From an uncultured beta proteobacterium (GTDB lineage Bacteria; Pseudomonadota; Gammaproteobacteria; Burkholderiales; Burkholderiaceae_C): a stretch of 64,000 nt of DNA. Positions 24,788 through 33,378 of the stretch are shown here, one piece after another. Position numbers and translations under genes: made by a program. The stretch is taken from NCBI GenBank assembly GCA_903869595.1, contig CAIPZV010000046.1, positions 1 to 64,000 of the forward strand, given 5' to 3'. The notes beneath the pieces are model-generated. The model saw nothing but the letters and a program-made list of their open reading frames with translations, made no database searches and was not told the DNA's origin. Position 1 is the first letter of the stretch; each line of letters begins with the position of its first letter.

Positions 24788-25806
24788 GCCAGGTGCCGGT
24801 AGCTGGCATCTAAATGGCGGGTTTGCTGCCCCGGCGTATCCAGTGGTTGTACTGCGTGGCGGGCAAAAAATCTTGCATAACCTTGCAATAGATAGCCCCC
24901 ATTGCGCTCCAGAAAATAGTCGCGGTGCGCGCGGTACAACGCCGGTATGCGGTACCAGGCCAGCTTAGGCTGCGCATGGTGAACCGCATGGTAATTGTTG
25001 TTGAGAAAAAGCAGACGCCAAAGCCAGCCTGCTTCGTTGATGACGATGCGGTGTTGCGGGTCGGCCGCAGGCCGGTGTTCATAGTAGGAGCGCATGATGG
25101 CCAGGCCCAGACAGGCATAGCCTAGTCCCAGATAAAGCCACGGACTGATACCGGCATAGCTTTGTACCGCCCACAGCATGAGCAGCAGTAACAGCGTGTG
25201 TTGTGCCCAGGTCCAACGCACGCGCGCGCTCTTCCAGTAGCCGCCTTGGCTCAGCGGCCGCAGCAGATAAAAAATCGCAAACGCTGGCGTAATCGCAAAG
25301 CGGCCCAAGGCGGTGCGCTGCGCCTGTAGTAAAAAGCGCATTGGCGCACTGCGGTTTGCAAAGTCCTCCGGATCCAGGTAATTACTTTCCGGGTCCTGGC
25401 CGGGGTAGGTCAGCACTTCGTCGCGGTGATGCGCCAAATGGCTGCTGCGGTAAATATCAAAGGGGTACCACACGGCGATAGGCAGCAGGCCTAATGCCCG
25501 GTTCAGCCAGGCGTGCCGGGTCGGGTGGCCGTGCACCAGCTCGTGTTGCAGACTCATATACCAAGCTGCCAGCACCACGATCAACGCCAAGGCCCACATC
25601 GAGGAATCTGCGCGATACCAACGCAGGGCGCCCAACCATCCGCCGTAAATCGCCAGGCACACCAGCCAGGTCGGCCATTCCAAGCCCGCATCGGCATGCG
25701 CGTCGAAATCGGGAGGGGCCAAGGGGGCGGGTGCGGGGGCTGCGGGCATGGGGGTTGTGAGAGGCAGTGGAGAAATTTGTGTGGCAAGAAAGCGGGCAGC
25801 AAACAT
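24784..25806 (-). CDS. Fatty acid desaturase
   Basis: A membrane-bound di-iron desaturase of about 340 residues. The three histidine boxes are HELVHGHPTRH, HLAHH and NYHAVHH, with several hydrophobic segments between them. These enzymes use O2 and a reductant to introduce a double bond or hydroxyl group into acyl chains or related lipids. ATG 25806 is chosen; the frame also opens at TTG 25824 and at ATG 25749, and no start has a clear ribosome-binding site. Coupled by a 4-base overlap to the PhnD-like gene. It diverges from the queE leader with about 130 bases between the starts. Confidence 0.88.
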   Translation of the reverse strand: MFAARFLATQISPLPLTTPMPAAPAPAPLAPPDFDAHADAGLEWPTWLVCLAIYGGWLGALRWYRADSSMWALALIVVLAAWYMSLQHELVHGHPTRHAWLNRALGLLPIAVWYPFDIYRSSHLAHHRDEVLTYPGQDPESNYLDPEDFANRSAPMRFLLQAQRTALGRFAITPAFAIFYLLRPLSQGGYWKSARVRWTWAQHTLLLLLMLWAVQSYAGISPWLYLGLGYACLGLAIMRSYYEHRPAADPQHRIVINEAGWLWRLLFLNNNYHAVHHAQPKLAWYRIPALYRAHRDYFLERNGGYLLQGYARFFARHAVQPLDTPGQQTRHLDASYRHLA

Positions 25807-25868
25807 GTTGGGCACAGGACGCAAGCGCGGTGCGCTCCCGCACCATAAAGACCCGATTGTAAAATTGT

Positions 25869-25914
25869 GGGCTTTCGTCCCCGGGTCCGGCGGGGATGTT
25901 CTTGTCGTAAGCCC
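25869..25914 (+). promoter_or_regulatory. Possible structured leader upstream of queE
   Basis: GGGCTT (25869-25874) can pair with AAGCCC (25909-25914), enclosing an inner hairpin TCCCC (25878-25882)/GGGGA (25892-25896). It lies about 20 bases before the small ORF that overlaps queE. I could not match it to a known preQ1 riboswitch class. It may be an undescribed cis-element or chance pairing in GC-rich DNA. Confidence 0.3.
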
Positions 25915-25934
25915 GGGCCATGTAGAGGACTACC

Positions 25935-26042
25935 ATGTATCAAAACCTCGCTGCGATCGTGTGCGCCCGTGCGCCTGCGGTCCGCGACACCCGGCTTGCC
26001 GGCCTGCTTTGCGCCGACCGCGCATCGGCACTGGCCGTATGA
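25935..26042 (+). CDS. Small leader ORF translationally coupled to queE
   Basis: A 35-codon frame starts at ATG 25935, 6 bases after GAGG, and ends at TGA 26040-26042, which overlaps the queE start in ATGA. The peptide begins MYQNLAAIVCARAPAVRDTR and is Ala/Arg-rich with two cysteines; no family recognised. Because queE has no ribosome-binding site of its own, ribosomes finishing this ORF may be what start queE. Whether the peptide itself matters is unknown. Confidence 0.45.
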   Translation: MYQNLAAIVCARAPAVRDTRLAGLLCADRASALAV

Positions 26043-26683
26043 GCTACCAGGTCAAAGAAATCTTTTACACCCTGCAGGGCGAGGGCGCGCAGGCTGGTAG
26101 GCCTGCGGTGTTTTGCCGCTTTGCGGGATGCAATTTATGGTCGGGCCGCGAGCAAGACCGCGCTAGCGCCGTTTGCCGCTTTTGCGATACCGACTTTGTC
26201 GGCACCGACGGTACCTTGGGTGGCCGCTACGACGGTGCGGTGGCCCTGGCCGCACAAATCGCAGCCCTGTGGCCTGCAGGCTTTGCCACACAGCGCTTTG
26301 TCGTGCTGACGGGTGGCGAACCTTTGTTACAGGTCGATACCGCACTGATTGACGCCTTGCACGCCCAGGGCTTTGAAATCGCCGTGGAAACCAATGGCAG
26401 CATCGCCGCTCCCGAAGGCATCGACTGGATCTGCGTCAGCCCCAAAGCCGGTGCGCCCTGGGTGCAGCGACAGGGGCATGAGCTCAAGCTGGTGTGGCCG
26501 CAGTCTGGATTCACTTTGGCCGATATTCAAGCCATGCAAAGCCTGCCTTTTAGCCACCACCGCTTGCAGCCGCTGGACGATGTGCTGCAAAAACGCAATA
26601 CCGAAATTTGCATAGACCTGTGCTTGCAGCAGCCGGTCTGGAAGCTCAGCATGCAAACCCATAAAGTCAGCGGTATCCGTTAA
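26039..26683 (+). CDS. queE: 7-carboxy-7-deazaguanine synthase
   Basis: QueE converts 6-carboxytetrahydropterin to 7-carboxy-7-deazaguanine, the radical-SAM step of queuosine synthesis. The 214-residue protein starts MSYQVKEIFYTLQGEG, the usual family N-terminus. The [4Fe-4S] cysteines are Cys31, Cys46 and Cys49 in an unusual CX14CX2C spacing that is known for this enzyme class in Burkholderiales. TGGEPLLQ and ETNGS are the SAM and substrate motifs. The frame extends upstream to 25748 but the family start is ATG 26039. It is followed by queD after 48 bases. Confidence 0.93.
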   Translation: MSYQVKEIFYTLQGEGAQAGRPAVFCRFAGCNLWSGREQDRASAVCRFCDTDFVGTDGTLGGRYDGAVALAAQIAALWPAGFATQRFVVLTGGEPLLQVDTALIDALHAQGFEIAVETNGSIAAPEGIDWICVSPKAGAPWVQRQGHELKLVWPQSGFTLADIQAMQSLPFSHHRLQPLDDVLQKRNTEICIDLCLQQPVWKLSMQTHKVSGIR

Positions 26684-26731
26684 GCGCCCTTGGCCGCGCA
26701 ACCCGCCTCGCCTCCTAAAGAAAGTTCGTCC

Positions 26732-27115
26732 ATGCCTCACGCCATCCCAAAGGACTTTTGCATTAGCCAAAAGTTTTTTTTCGACGCCGCGCACACCTTG
26801 CGCCGCGAGATAGAGACCGAGGGCAGCTTGCGCGTGCATGGCCACACCTATTACGCTGAAGTCAGCGTCTCGGGTAGGCCAGATGCACAAACCGGCATGG
26901 TGGTGGACCTGGGCCGGGTGCGCCAGCGCATTGACGCTTTGCGCCCACAGCTCGACCACCGACTGCTAGATGAAGTGCCAGGCCTGGGGCCTGCTACCTT
27001 GGAAAACCTGTGTGCCTTTATCTGGCAAGCGCTGGCGGTGGACTTTGCGGGGCTGGCGCGGGTGCGCGTCTGGCGCGACGCACTGGGCGATAGCTGCACC
27101 CTGGAGCGCACATGA
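26732..27115 (+). CDS. queD: 6-carboxytetrahydropterin synthase-like protein (QueD/PTPS family)
   Basis: A 127-residue T-fold enzyme. Zinc ligands are the His of FDAAHTL and both His of VHGHTY, all present; the C-terminal RVWRDALGDSCTLE holds the pterin-anchoring region. Canonical QueD has a catalytic Cys just before the HGH motif; here the matching segment reads TEGSLRVHGH with no Cys. This subgroup may use another residue or make a different pterin. Position between queE and guaD supports a deazapurine or pterin role. ATG 26732 gives the family N-terminus. The stop overlaps guaD by 4 bases. Confidence 0.85.
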   Translation: MPHAIPKDFCISQKFFFDAAHTLRREIETEGSLRVHGHTYYAEVSVSGRPDAQTGMVVDLGRVRQRIDALRPQLDHRLLDEVPGLGPATLENLCAFIWQALAVDFAGLARVRVWRDALGDSCTLERT

Positions 27116-28467
27116 GCGCGCGCGGCTACCGGGCCAGCCTTTTGTGGTTTCCCGATCCGGCGCTGCCTGTTGCGCAGTGGGAGGAAGACGGTTTGCTGGT
27201 GGTGGCGCCCGATGCCCATGGGCGCGAAGTGGTGCAAGCCATCGGCGATTGGCGCACCTTGTCGGCACTGAACTGCCGCTTGCCGGTAGAGCATTTGCCT
27301 GGCCGCATCATCGCACCGGGCTTTGTCGATATGCATGTGCATTTCCCGCAAATCAATGTGATTGGTTCACCGGCGGACGGCTTGTTGCCCTGGCTGGAAA
27401 ACTACACCTTCCCCGAAGAGCAGCGCTTTGCCGACCCGGCGTATTGCGCCGAGGCGGCTAGGTTTTTTGTCGATGAATTGCTGCGCAATGGGGTTAGCAC
27501 CGCGCTGGCTTTTGCTACCACGCACAGCAGCTCGGTGAGCGCCTTGTTTGCCGAGGCAGAGCGGCGCGGCATGCGCCTGGTTACCGGCCTGTGCTTGATG
27601 GACCGGCACGCCCCAGCGGCCTTGCTCAACCAACCCGGCGTGGGGCGCGACGCTGTGGAGCACAGCTTGTGGGAGTCGGAAGAACTGATACAGCAGTGGC
27701 ATGGCAAAGACCGGCTGGGCTATGCCATCACGCCGCGCTTTGCGCCCACCTCCACCGACGCGCAGCTGCAGGGCGCGGGCGAGCTGGCCGCCCGCTACCC
27801 GGACGTGTGGATTCAAAGCCATGTGGCCGAAAACCAGGACGAAATTGCCTGGGCGCGCGAGCTCTTTCCAAACTCCAGCAGCTATCTGGCCACCTATGCG
27901 GATTTTGGCCTGCTGCGTGAGCGTGCCGTCTATGCCCATTGCATCCACTTTGACGAGGCCGACAGGGCGCTGATGCGCAGCAGTGGCGCGGCGGCGGCGG
28001 TCTGCCCGACGAGCAACTTGTTTTTAGCCAGCGGCTATTTTGATTACGCCGGTGCCGACGCAGCCGGTTTTGCCTACGGCCTGGCCAGCGATGTGGGCGG
28101 CGGCACGAGTTTTAGCCCGTTTCAGACCATGCTGGCGGCCTATTACGTGGGCCGCGAAGGGCGTTCCAAAGCCGGTTTGTCGCTCTCGCCCCAGCATTTG
28201 TGGTGGCAGCACACCGCAGGCGCCGCCCGCGCCATGGGCTTGCAAGGGGTGGTGGGCAATTTGCTGCCCGGCTGCGAGGCGGATTTTGTGGTCTTGCAGC
28301 CCAAAGCGACGCCTTTGCTGGCACGCAAAACCCAGCTGGCCAACACCTTGGACGAGTTGTTGTTCTCGCTCATCGTGCTGGGCGACGACCGGCTGATCGA
28401 GCGCACGGTGCTGGCTTGCAACGTGGCCGAACGCGCCGGACTATGGCAAGCCGCCGGGCGCTTTTAA
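27112..28467 (+). CDS. guaD: Guanine deaminase
   Basis: GuaD hydrolyses guanine to xanthine and ammonia. The 451-residue amidohydrolase shows the metal-binding [12 protein letters not shown] at about residue 70, the substrate loop [15 protein letters not shown], and [12 protein letters not shown]. These are the order and forms found in proteobacterial guanine deaminases. Translation is coupled to queD by a 4-base overlap (ATGA). The pairing of a pterin synthase-like gene with a guanine-degrading enzyme is not the usual Q-pathway set (GTP cyclohydrolase, QueD, QueE, QueC). Confidence 0.93.
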   Translation: MSARGYRASLLWFPDPALPVAQWEEDGLLVVAPDAHGREVVQAIGDWRTLSALNCRLPVEHLPGRIIAPGFVDMHVHFPQINVIGSPADGLLPWLENYTFPEEQRFADPAYCAEAARFFVDELLRNGVSTALAFATTHSSSVSALFAEAERRGMRLVTGLCLMDRHAPAALLNQPGVGRDAVEHSLWESEELIQQWHGKDRLGYAITPRFAPTSTDAQLQGAGELAARYPDVWIQSHVAENQDEIAWARELFPNSSSYLATYADFGLLRERAVYAHCIHFDEADRALMRSSGAAAAVCPTSNLFLASGYFDYAGADAAGFAYGLASDVGGGTSFSPFQTMLAAYYVGREGRSKAGLSLSPQHLWWQHTAGAARAMGLQGVVGNLLPGCEADFVVLQPKATPLLARKTQLANTLDELLFSLIVLGDDRLIERTVLACNVAERAGLWQAAGRF

Positions 28468-28528
28468 GCCGGCAAAGCCGCCCGGATGGCCTACCTACAA
28501 TAGCCCGAAGAACTGGAAGCACCTTCGT

Positions 28529-29095
28529 ATGAGCATTAAAAGCGACAAATGGATACGCCGCATGGCCGAGACGACCGGCATGATCGAGCCCTTCGAGCCC
28601 CGCCAGGTGCGGGAGCTGGGGGGCAAAAAAATCATCTCCTACGGCACCAGCAGCTACGGCTACGACATCCGCTGCGCGCCCGAGTTCAAGGTGTTCACCA
28701 ACATCCACAGCACCGTGGTGGACCCGAAAAACTTCGACCAAAAAAGCTTTGTCGATTTCCATGACGATGTCTGCATCATCCCGCCCAACAGCTTTGCGCT
28801 GGCCCGCACCCTGGAATATTTCCGCATTCCGCGCAATGTGCTGACCATTTGCCTGGGCAAATCCACCTACGCGCGCTGCGGCATCATCGTTAACGTCACC
28901 CCCTTCGAGCCAGAGTGGGAAGGCTATGTCACCCTGGAGTTCTCTAACACCACGCCGCTGCCTGCCAAGATTTACGCCGGCGAGGGCTGCGCCCAAGTGC
29001 TGTTCTTTGAAAGCGACGAAGTCTGCGAAACCAGCTACAAAGACCGGGGCGGCAAATACCAGGGCCAGGTCGGCGTTACCTTGCCCAAAGCCTGA
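28529..29095 (+). CDS. dcd: dCTP deaminase
   Basis: Dcd converts dCTP to dUTP, the main bacterial route to dUMP and then thymidylate. The 188-residue protein has the conserved [10 protein letters not shown], the catalytic [11 protein letters not shown] containing the active-site Ser-Arg region, and [34 protein letters not shown]. The length is normal. It starts at ATG 28529, 61 bases after guaD, and probably has its own promoter or shares the upstream transcript. Confidence 0.95.
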   Translation: MSIKSDKWIRRMAETTGMIEPFEPRQVRELGGKKIISYGTSSYGYDIRCAPEFKVFTNIHSTVVDPKNFDQKSFVDFHDDVCIIPPNSFALARTLEYFRIPRNVLTICLGKSTYARCGIIVNVTPFEPEWEGYVTLEFSNTTPLPAKIYAGEGCAQVLFFESDEVCETSYKDRGGKYQGQVGVTLPKA

Positions 29096-29159
29096 TTCCC
29101 CTTAGCGGCTGCTGGCCGTACGATAGAATGACCTGTCCAATAAACTGCACAAGTCAGCC

Positions 29160-29414
29160 ATGAAAATAATTTCTTACACCGATGCTCGCAATGGCTTGAA
29201 GGCCGTGCTTGATGGCGTGGTGAACGATGCAGACATCGCCGTGATCACGCGCCGCGAGGGCGGTAACGCGGTGCTCATGTCGCAGGCCCAGTACGAAAGC
29301 ATGGCCGAGACCCTCTACCTCTTGTCCAACCCTGCCAATGCAGCGCACCTGGCCGCATCCATTGCCCAGCACAAAGCGGGCAAAGCCAAGCGCCGAGCAC
29401 TTGTGGCCGTATGA
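29160..29414 (+). CDS. yefM: Antitoxin, YefM/Phd family
   Basis: An 84-residue Phd/YefM antitoxin: MKIISYTDARNGLKAVLDGV is the DNA-binding N-terminus, VITRREGGNAVLMSQAQYESMAET the conserved middle, and a helical basic tail wraps the toxin. It neutralises YoeB and represses its own promoter. The toxin start overlaps by 4 bases (GTATGA). The operator is expected in the 64 bases after dcd, but I see no clear palindrome there. Confidence 0.92.
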   Translation: MKIISYTDARNGLKAVLDGVVNDADIAVITRREGGNAVLMSQAQYESMAETLYLLSNPANAAHLAASIAQHKAGKAKRRALVAV

Positions 29415-29674
29415 ACCGGGCCGTGTTGTTCACGGCAGCAGCCTGGGACGATTACACCTACTGGCAAGGGCAGGACAAAAAGACGCTGCGCCGCATCAAT
29501 GTCCTCATCGAGTCGGCCCGCCGAGACCCCTTCGACGGCATTGGTAAGCCCGAAGCGCTGGTTGGAAATTTGTCGGGCTACTGGTCACGGCGCATCGACG
29601 ATGTGCACCGCCTGGTCTATGCCGCCGACGATAACGAACTGGCCGTTATTGCCTGTCGTGGGCATTACCAGTAA
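29411..29674 (+). CDS. yoeB: Toxin YoeB, ribosome-dependent mRNA interferase
   Basis: An 87-residue RelE-fold toxin that cleaves mRNA at the ribosomal A site. Family-typical features are WDDYTYWQGQDKKTLRRIN, PFDGIGKPEAL with the conserved Glu48, SGYWSRRIDD with Arg60/61, HRLVYA and the C-terminal ACRGHYQ with His85. All proposed catalytic residues are present and the gene is full length, so the module looks active. It is translationally coupled to yefM. Confidence 0.93.
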   Translation: MNRAVLFTAAAWDDYTYWQGQDKKTLRRINVLIESARRDPFDGIGKPEALVGNLSGYWSRRIDDVHRLVYAADDNELAVIACRGHYQ

Positions 29675-29803
29675 GTAATGCCGCTCGCAAAACCTGCCCG
29701 GCTTGGCTCGCCTCGTTTTCAAAAAGGGGGCATTTCTAGTTTGGGCAATGGGGAGCGTTAGCGTCTTGGACTGGTGCCTAAAGCCTGACCTAAGCCTCAT
29801 TTA

Positions 29804-29847
29804 CCCCGTATCGGGGATAATCCGCCTTGCGTCCCCGGTTCCCGGGG
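29804..29847 (+). promoter_or_regulatory. Two hairpins in the rhlE leader
   Basis: CCCCG/CGGGG (29804-29816, 3-base loop) and CCCCGG/CCGGGG (29833-29847, 3-base loop) lie 40-85 bases before the rhlE start. Leaders of DEAD-box helicase genes can control their own expression through structure. The rest of the 213 bases between yoeB and rhlE holds no gene that I can support. Confidence 0.4.
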
Positions 29848-29887
29848 CAACCTGCTATCGGATGGATAGCCACTACTTTTGCTATGC

Positions 29888-31462
29888 ATGCCCGAACAGA
29901 CTCCTGACACCGCAGCCTCCAATACCCCTGATTCCCTAACGACAGACACCCCTGTCATGGCCTTTGCCCAGCTGCAATTGGCCCCGCCCTTGGCCCGTGC
30001 GGTGGCCGAAATGGGCTACGAATCCATGACGCCCATCCAAGCCCAGGCCATCCCCGTGGTGATGACCGGCAAAGACGTGATGGGCGCCGCCCAGACCGGC
30101 ACCGGCAAAACAGCCGCCTTCTCGCTGCCCCTGCTGCACCGCTTGCTCAAGCACGAAAACGCATCCACTTCGCCGGCCCGCCATCCGGTGCGCGCCCTGG
30201 TGCTCTTGCCCACGCGCGAGCTGGCCGACCAGGTAGCCCAGCAAGTCAAGCTCTACGCCAAATACACCCAGTTGCGCAGCGCCGTGGTTTTTGGCGGCAT
30301 GGACATGAAGCCTCAAACTGCTGAACTGAAAAAAGGCGTAGAGGTGCTAGTGGCGACACCAGGCCGCTTGCTGGACCACATCGAGGCTAAAAATGCGGTG
30401 CTCAACCAAGTGGAATATGTGGTGCTGGACGAAGCCGACCGCATGCTAGACATCGGCTTTTTGCCCGATTTGCAGCGCATCCTGAGCTACCTGCCCAAAC
30501 AGCGCACCACCTTGCTGTTTTCGGCCACCTTCTCGCCCGAAATCAAGCGCCTGGCCAGCAGCTATTTGCAAGACCCCATCACCATCGAAGTAGCGCGCTC
30601 CAATGCCACCGCTTCTACGGTGGAGCAACACTTTTACAGCGTGGGCGAAGACGACAAGCGGCGCGCCCTGCACCATGTCATTCGCAAGCACCAGCTCAAA
30701 CAAGCCTTTGTGTTTGTCAACAGCAAACTGGGCTGCGCCCGGCTGGCGCGTTCGCTGGAGCGCGAGGGTCTGAAAACAACCGCCTTGCACGGCGACAAAA
30801 GCCAAGACGAGCGCCTCAAAGCGCTTGAAGCGTTCAAAAGCGGCGAGGTCGATTTATTGGTCTGCACCGACGTAGCCGCGCGTGGTCTGGACATCAAAGA
30901 CGTGCCCGCCGTGTTTAACTTTGACGTGCCCTTTAACGCCGAAGACTATGTGCACCGCATTGGCCGCACTGGACGCGCCGGAGCATCCGGCCTAGCGGTC
31001 AGCTTTGTCGGCGGTAAAAACGATGCGCGCCTGGTGGCCGACATCGAAAAGCTGATCAAGACCAAGATTGAGCTCGAAGCCATCGAGTTTGAAGAAGATG
31101 GTCCCGCTGCGGGTCAAGGCCGTATCAACGATGGTCGGCGCATGTACCAGGACGAGGCGCGCGACGATTCGCGCCGCGCCCCGCGCAGCAGCGAGCGCGG
31201 CGGTTTGCGCGATATTGCCCACGAAGGCCAGTACGCCCGCCCCGCCCGCGACGAGCGCGCCCCCCGGCGCGATTACACGCGCCCGCCCGCACCGCCCAAA
31301 GACCCGTTTTTCGACCAGCCTTACGAGCCCAGCGTGGCGCCGGAGGCCAAGCCTTCCTGGGAAGCTGCGCCGCGCACCGGCGCTCGTAGCATCTCGGCCA
31401 ATATCAAGCCCAAACGGCGTGTAGCCTTTTTGTTCAAGGCGGCGGAAGAAACCTCGTCTTAG
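29888..31462 (+). CDS. rhlE: DEAD-box ATP-dependent RNA helicase, RhlE family
   Basis: A 524-residue helicase. It has the Q motif (MTPIQAQAIPVVM), motif I AQTGTGKT, PTRELA, TPGRLLDHI, the DEAD motif VLDEADRMLD, motif III SATF, and the C-terminal lobe HGDKSQDER, ARGLDIKDVPAVFNFDVP and HRIGRTGRAG. These act in ribosome assembly and RNA turnover. The C-terminal extension of about 130 residues is rich in Arg, Asp and Pro, as in RhlE proteins, and probably binds RNA. ATG 29888 is chosen over an in-frame TTG 9 bases earlier. Convergent with apaH. Confidence 0.93.
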   Translation: MPEQTPDTAASNTPDSLTTDTPVMAFAQLQLAPPLARAVAEMGYESMTPIQAQAIPVVMTGKDVMGAAQTGTGKTAAFSLPLLHRLLKHENASTSPARHPVRALVLLPTRELADQVAQQVKLYAKYTQLRSAVVFGGMDMKPQTAELKKGVEVLVATPGRLLDHIEAKNAVLNQVEYVVLDEADRMLDIGFLPDLQRILSYLPKQRTTLLFSATFSPEIKRLASSYLQDPITIEVARSNATASTVEQHFYSVGEDDKRRALHHVIRKHQLKQAFVFVNSKLGCARLARSLEREGLKTTALHGDKSQDERLKALEAFKSGEVDLLVCTDVAARGLDIKDVPAVFNFDVPFNAEDYVHRIGRTGRAGASGLAVSFVGGKNDARLVADIEKLIKTKIELEAIEFEEDGPAAGQGRINDGRRMYQDEARDDSRRAPRSSERGGLRDIAHEGQYARPARDERAPRRDYTRPPAPPKDPFFDQPYEPSVAPEAKPSWEAAPRTGARSISANIKPKRRVAFLFKAAEETSS

Positions 31463-31500
31463 TCCCCCGGCGCTTGCGCCTGCAAGGCCGGGCAAGCCCC

Positions 31501-32358
31501 TTAAGGGCCCGGCGCCAGCGCTTGCGGGCAGGGCACTTGAAACAGCGTATGGTGCAGTCGCCCTTGACCATCGGGCCCATCCAAACGCAATGCGCTCAGG
31601 CAGCCACCCCACACGCAACCGCTGTCCAGGGACAGCACATCGCTGCGGCCCAGCCAGCCCAGCGTGGACCAATGCCCAAACGCCACCGTGTCCTGCGCCG
31701 TGCGCCGCTCCGGTGCATCAAACCAGGGCGTGAAACCCGCGGGCGTAGCGGCCAGGCCTTCCTTGGTTTCAAACTCCATACGCCCCTGCGCATCGCAAAA
31801 GCGTATGCGCGTGAGGGCGTTGACGATGACCCGCAGCCTATCATTCCCTTGCAGAGCCTCGTCCCATTGGTCCGGCAGGTTGCTATACATCGTTGCTAAA
31901 AAATTGGCATAGTCCGGCCCGCGCAGCATGGTTTGGACTTCAGCGGCCAGAGCCATCGTCTTCTCACAGGTCCATTGCGGTAATACCCCGGCGTGCACCA
32001 TCAGCACCGACGCGTCGTGGTGCTGCAAGTGCATGGCCATGGATTGGTGGCGCAGCCAGTGCAGCAAGTCGTCCCGGTCCGGCGCCTTTAGCAAGTCATC
32101 GAGCGTGTCCTTGCGGTGGGCTTTGCGCAGCCCATGCGCTACCGCCAGCAAATGCAGGTCGTGGTTACCCAGCAGGCAGTGCGCCGCGCCTTGCAGCGCA
32201 CGCAGGCGCCGCAGCACGCCTGCCGAGTCCGGCCCGCGGTTGACCAGATCGCCCAGCACATACAGCGTATCGCGGCTGGGGGAAAAGCCGATATGGGCCA
32301 AGAGGCGCTCTAGCGCGCTGTCGCATCCTTGGATGTCGCCGATCAGGTAGAGGGCCAT
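31501..32358 (-). CDS. apaH: Symmetrical bis(5'-nucleosyl)-tetraphosphatase
   Basis: ApaH splits diadenosine tetraphosphate into two ADP and also removes Np4 caps from RNA. The 285-residue phosphoesterase has the metallophosphatase signatures YLIGDIQGC, LGDLVNRGPDS, LLGNHDLHLL, the MVHAGV histidine, and GHWSTLGW in place of the usual GHWA. The length is normal for the family. It lies 7 bases downstream of the IclR-type gene, on the same strand, so the two may be co-transcribed. Confidence 0.94.
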   Translation of the reverse strand: MALYLIGDIQGCDSALERLLAHIGFSPSRDTLYVLGDLVNRGPDSAGVLRRLRALQGAAHCLLGNHDLHLLAVAHGLRKAHRKDTLDDLLKAPDRDDLLHWLRHQSMAMHLQHHDASVLMVHAGVLPQWTCEKTMALAAEVQTMLRGPDYANFLATMYSNLPDQWDEALQGNDRLRVIVNALTRIRFCDAQGRMEFETKEGLAATPAGFTPWFDAPERRTAQDTVAFGHWSTLGWLGRSDVLSLDSGCVWGGCLSALRLDGPDGQGRLHHTLFQVPCPQALAPGP

Positions 32359-32365
32359 GACTTAT

Positions 32366-33313
32366 TTAGGCTTTTGCATTGCCGGCCAACAGCAATTGCG
32401 CTACCAACTGCGCGGTGCGCTCAATCATGGGCGCATGCGCCAGCAGCTCAGATAGGCTTAGGCGCGCGGTTGGCGTGTGGCACGCGACTGCTGCCACGCA
32501 TTGGCCTTGCGCATTGCGCACCGGCACCGCAATAGCCACCATGCCGTTGATAAATTCCTCGTTATCCGTGCCTATGCCGCGCCTGCGTATGCGGTCTATT
32601 TCTGCCATCAGTGCGCCAGGGTCGGTGAGGGTATGCGCGGTTTTGCGTTCACGGTGCAGCCCTTGCAGCAGCGACAGGCATTGGTCAGGCGGCATTTGCG
32701 ACAAAAACAATTTCCCGCTGGCGGTGCAATGCAGCGGCACCCGCGAGCCTGGCGGCAAAGTCATACGCAAGGGTTCGGAGGTTTCTACCCGGTCGATATA
32801 CAGCACTTGCTCGCCTTCGCGGGTCGTCAAGTTGCAGGTCTCGCCCAGACGCTGCACCAAGGCGCTGAGCAAGGGTCGGTAGCGATGTGCGACCGAGGCC
32901 GCCTGCAAGCTGCGCAAGCCCAGGCTCAAGGCGCGCGGGCCCAAGGTGAACACAGTGGAGCCGGGTTCGCGCATCACATAGGCCTGCCCCTCCAAGGCCT
33001 GCAAGAGGCGCATGACCGAGGCTTTGGGTAAATCCAGTTTGTCCGCCAAGCCAGACAGGCTTATGCCGCTTTGCTGTTGGGCCAAGGTGTCTAGCACTTG
33101 TAAGGGCCGCAGGGTTCTGGCATCACTGGCGGCATCGGATGCATCGCCACGGTGCGCGGCGCGGGTCGCGGGTGCATGCCGCGCGGATGGGTCAGCGCTG
33201 AGCGCTTGCGCGGCCTTTTTTGAAACGGATTGAACCCGGTTTGTTTCAGATGCAGCCCGCTTAGATATATCTGCTTGCGTATTTGCTAAACGATTTTTTA
33301 CCATAGGCACCAT
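32366..33313 (-). CDS. IclR-family transcriptional regulator
   Basis: A 315-residue regulator. After about 65 poorly conserved residues comes the winged helix: LQVLDTLAQQQSGISLSGLADKLDLPKASVMRLLQAL. The effector-binding domain follows, with the family segments LHCTASGKLFLSQM, RIRRRGIGTDNEEFINGMVAIAVPVRN. It is divergent from the GMC oxidoreductase/ABC importer operon, whose start lies about 65 bases away. IclR members usually control the neighbouring divergent catabolic genes, so that operon is the likely target. The N-terminal 60 residues may mean the true start is further downstream. Confidence 0.9.
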   Translation of the reverse strand: MVPMVKNRLANTQADISKRAASETNRVQSVSKKAAQALSADPSARHAPATRAAHRGDASDAASDARTLRPLQVLDTLAQQQSGISLSGLADKLDLPKASVMRLLQALEGQAYVMREPGSTVFTLGPRALSLGLRSLQAASVAHRYRPLLSALVQRLGETCNLTTREGEQVLYIDRVETSEPLRMTLPPGSRVPLHCTASGKLFLSQMPPDQCLSLLQGLHRERKTAHTLTDPGALMAEIDRIRRRGIGTDNEEFINGMVAIAVPVRNAQGQCVAAVACHTPTARLSLSELLAHAPMIERTAQLVAQLLLAGNAKA

Positions 33314-33378
33314 GTTAATTTCAGTTGCGCAAGTTCACTGCCAAAGCGGTGAATGGTGCAAAGCCCGGAGACATTGGT

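Noticed and set aside
25748..26038. 97-codon N-terminal extension of QueE
   Set aside because: Family starts at MSYQVKEIFYTLQGEG; the extension crosses the divergent promoter region and the leader ORF.
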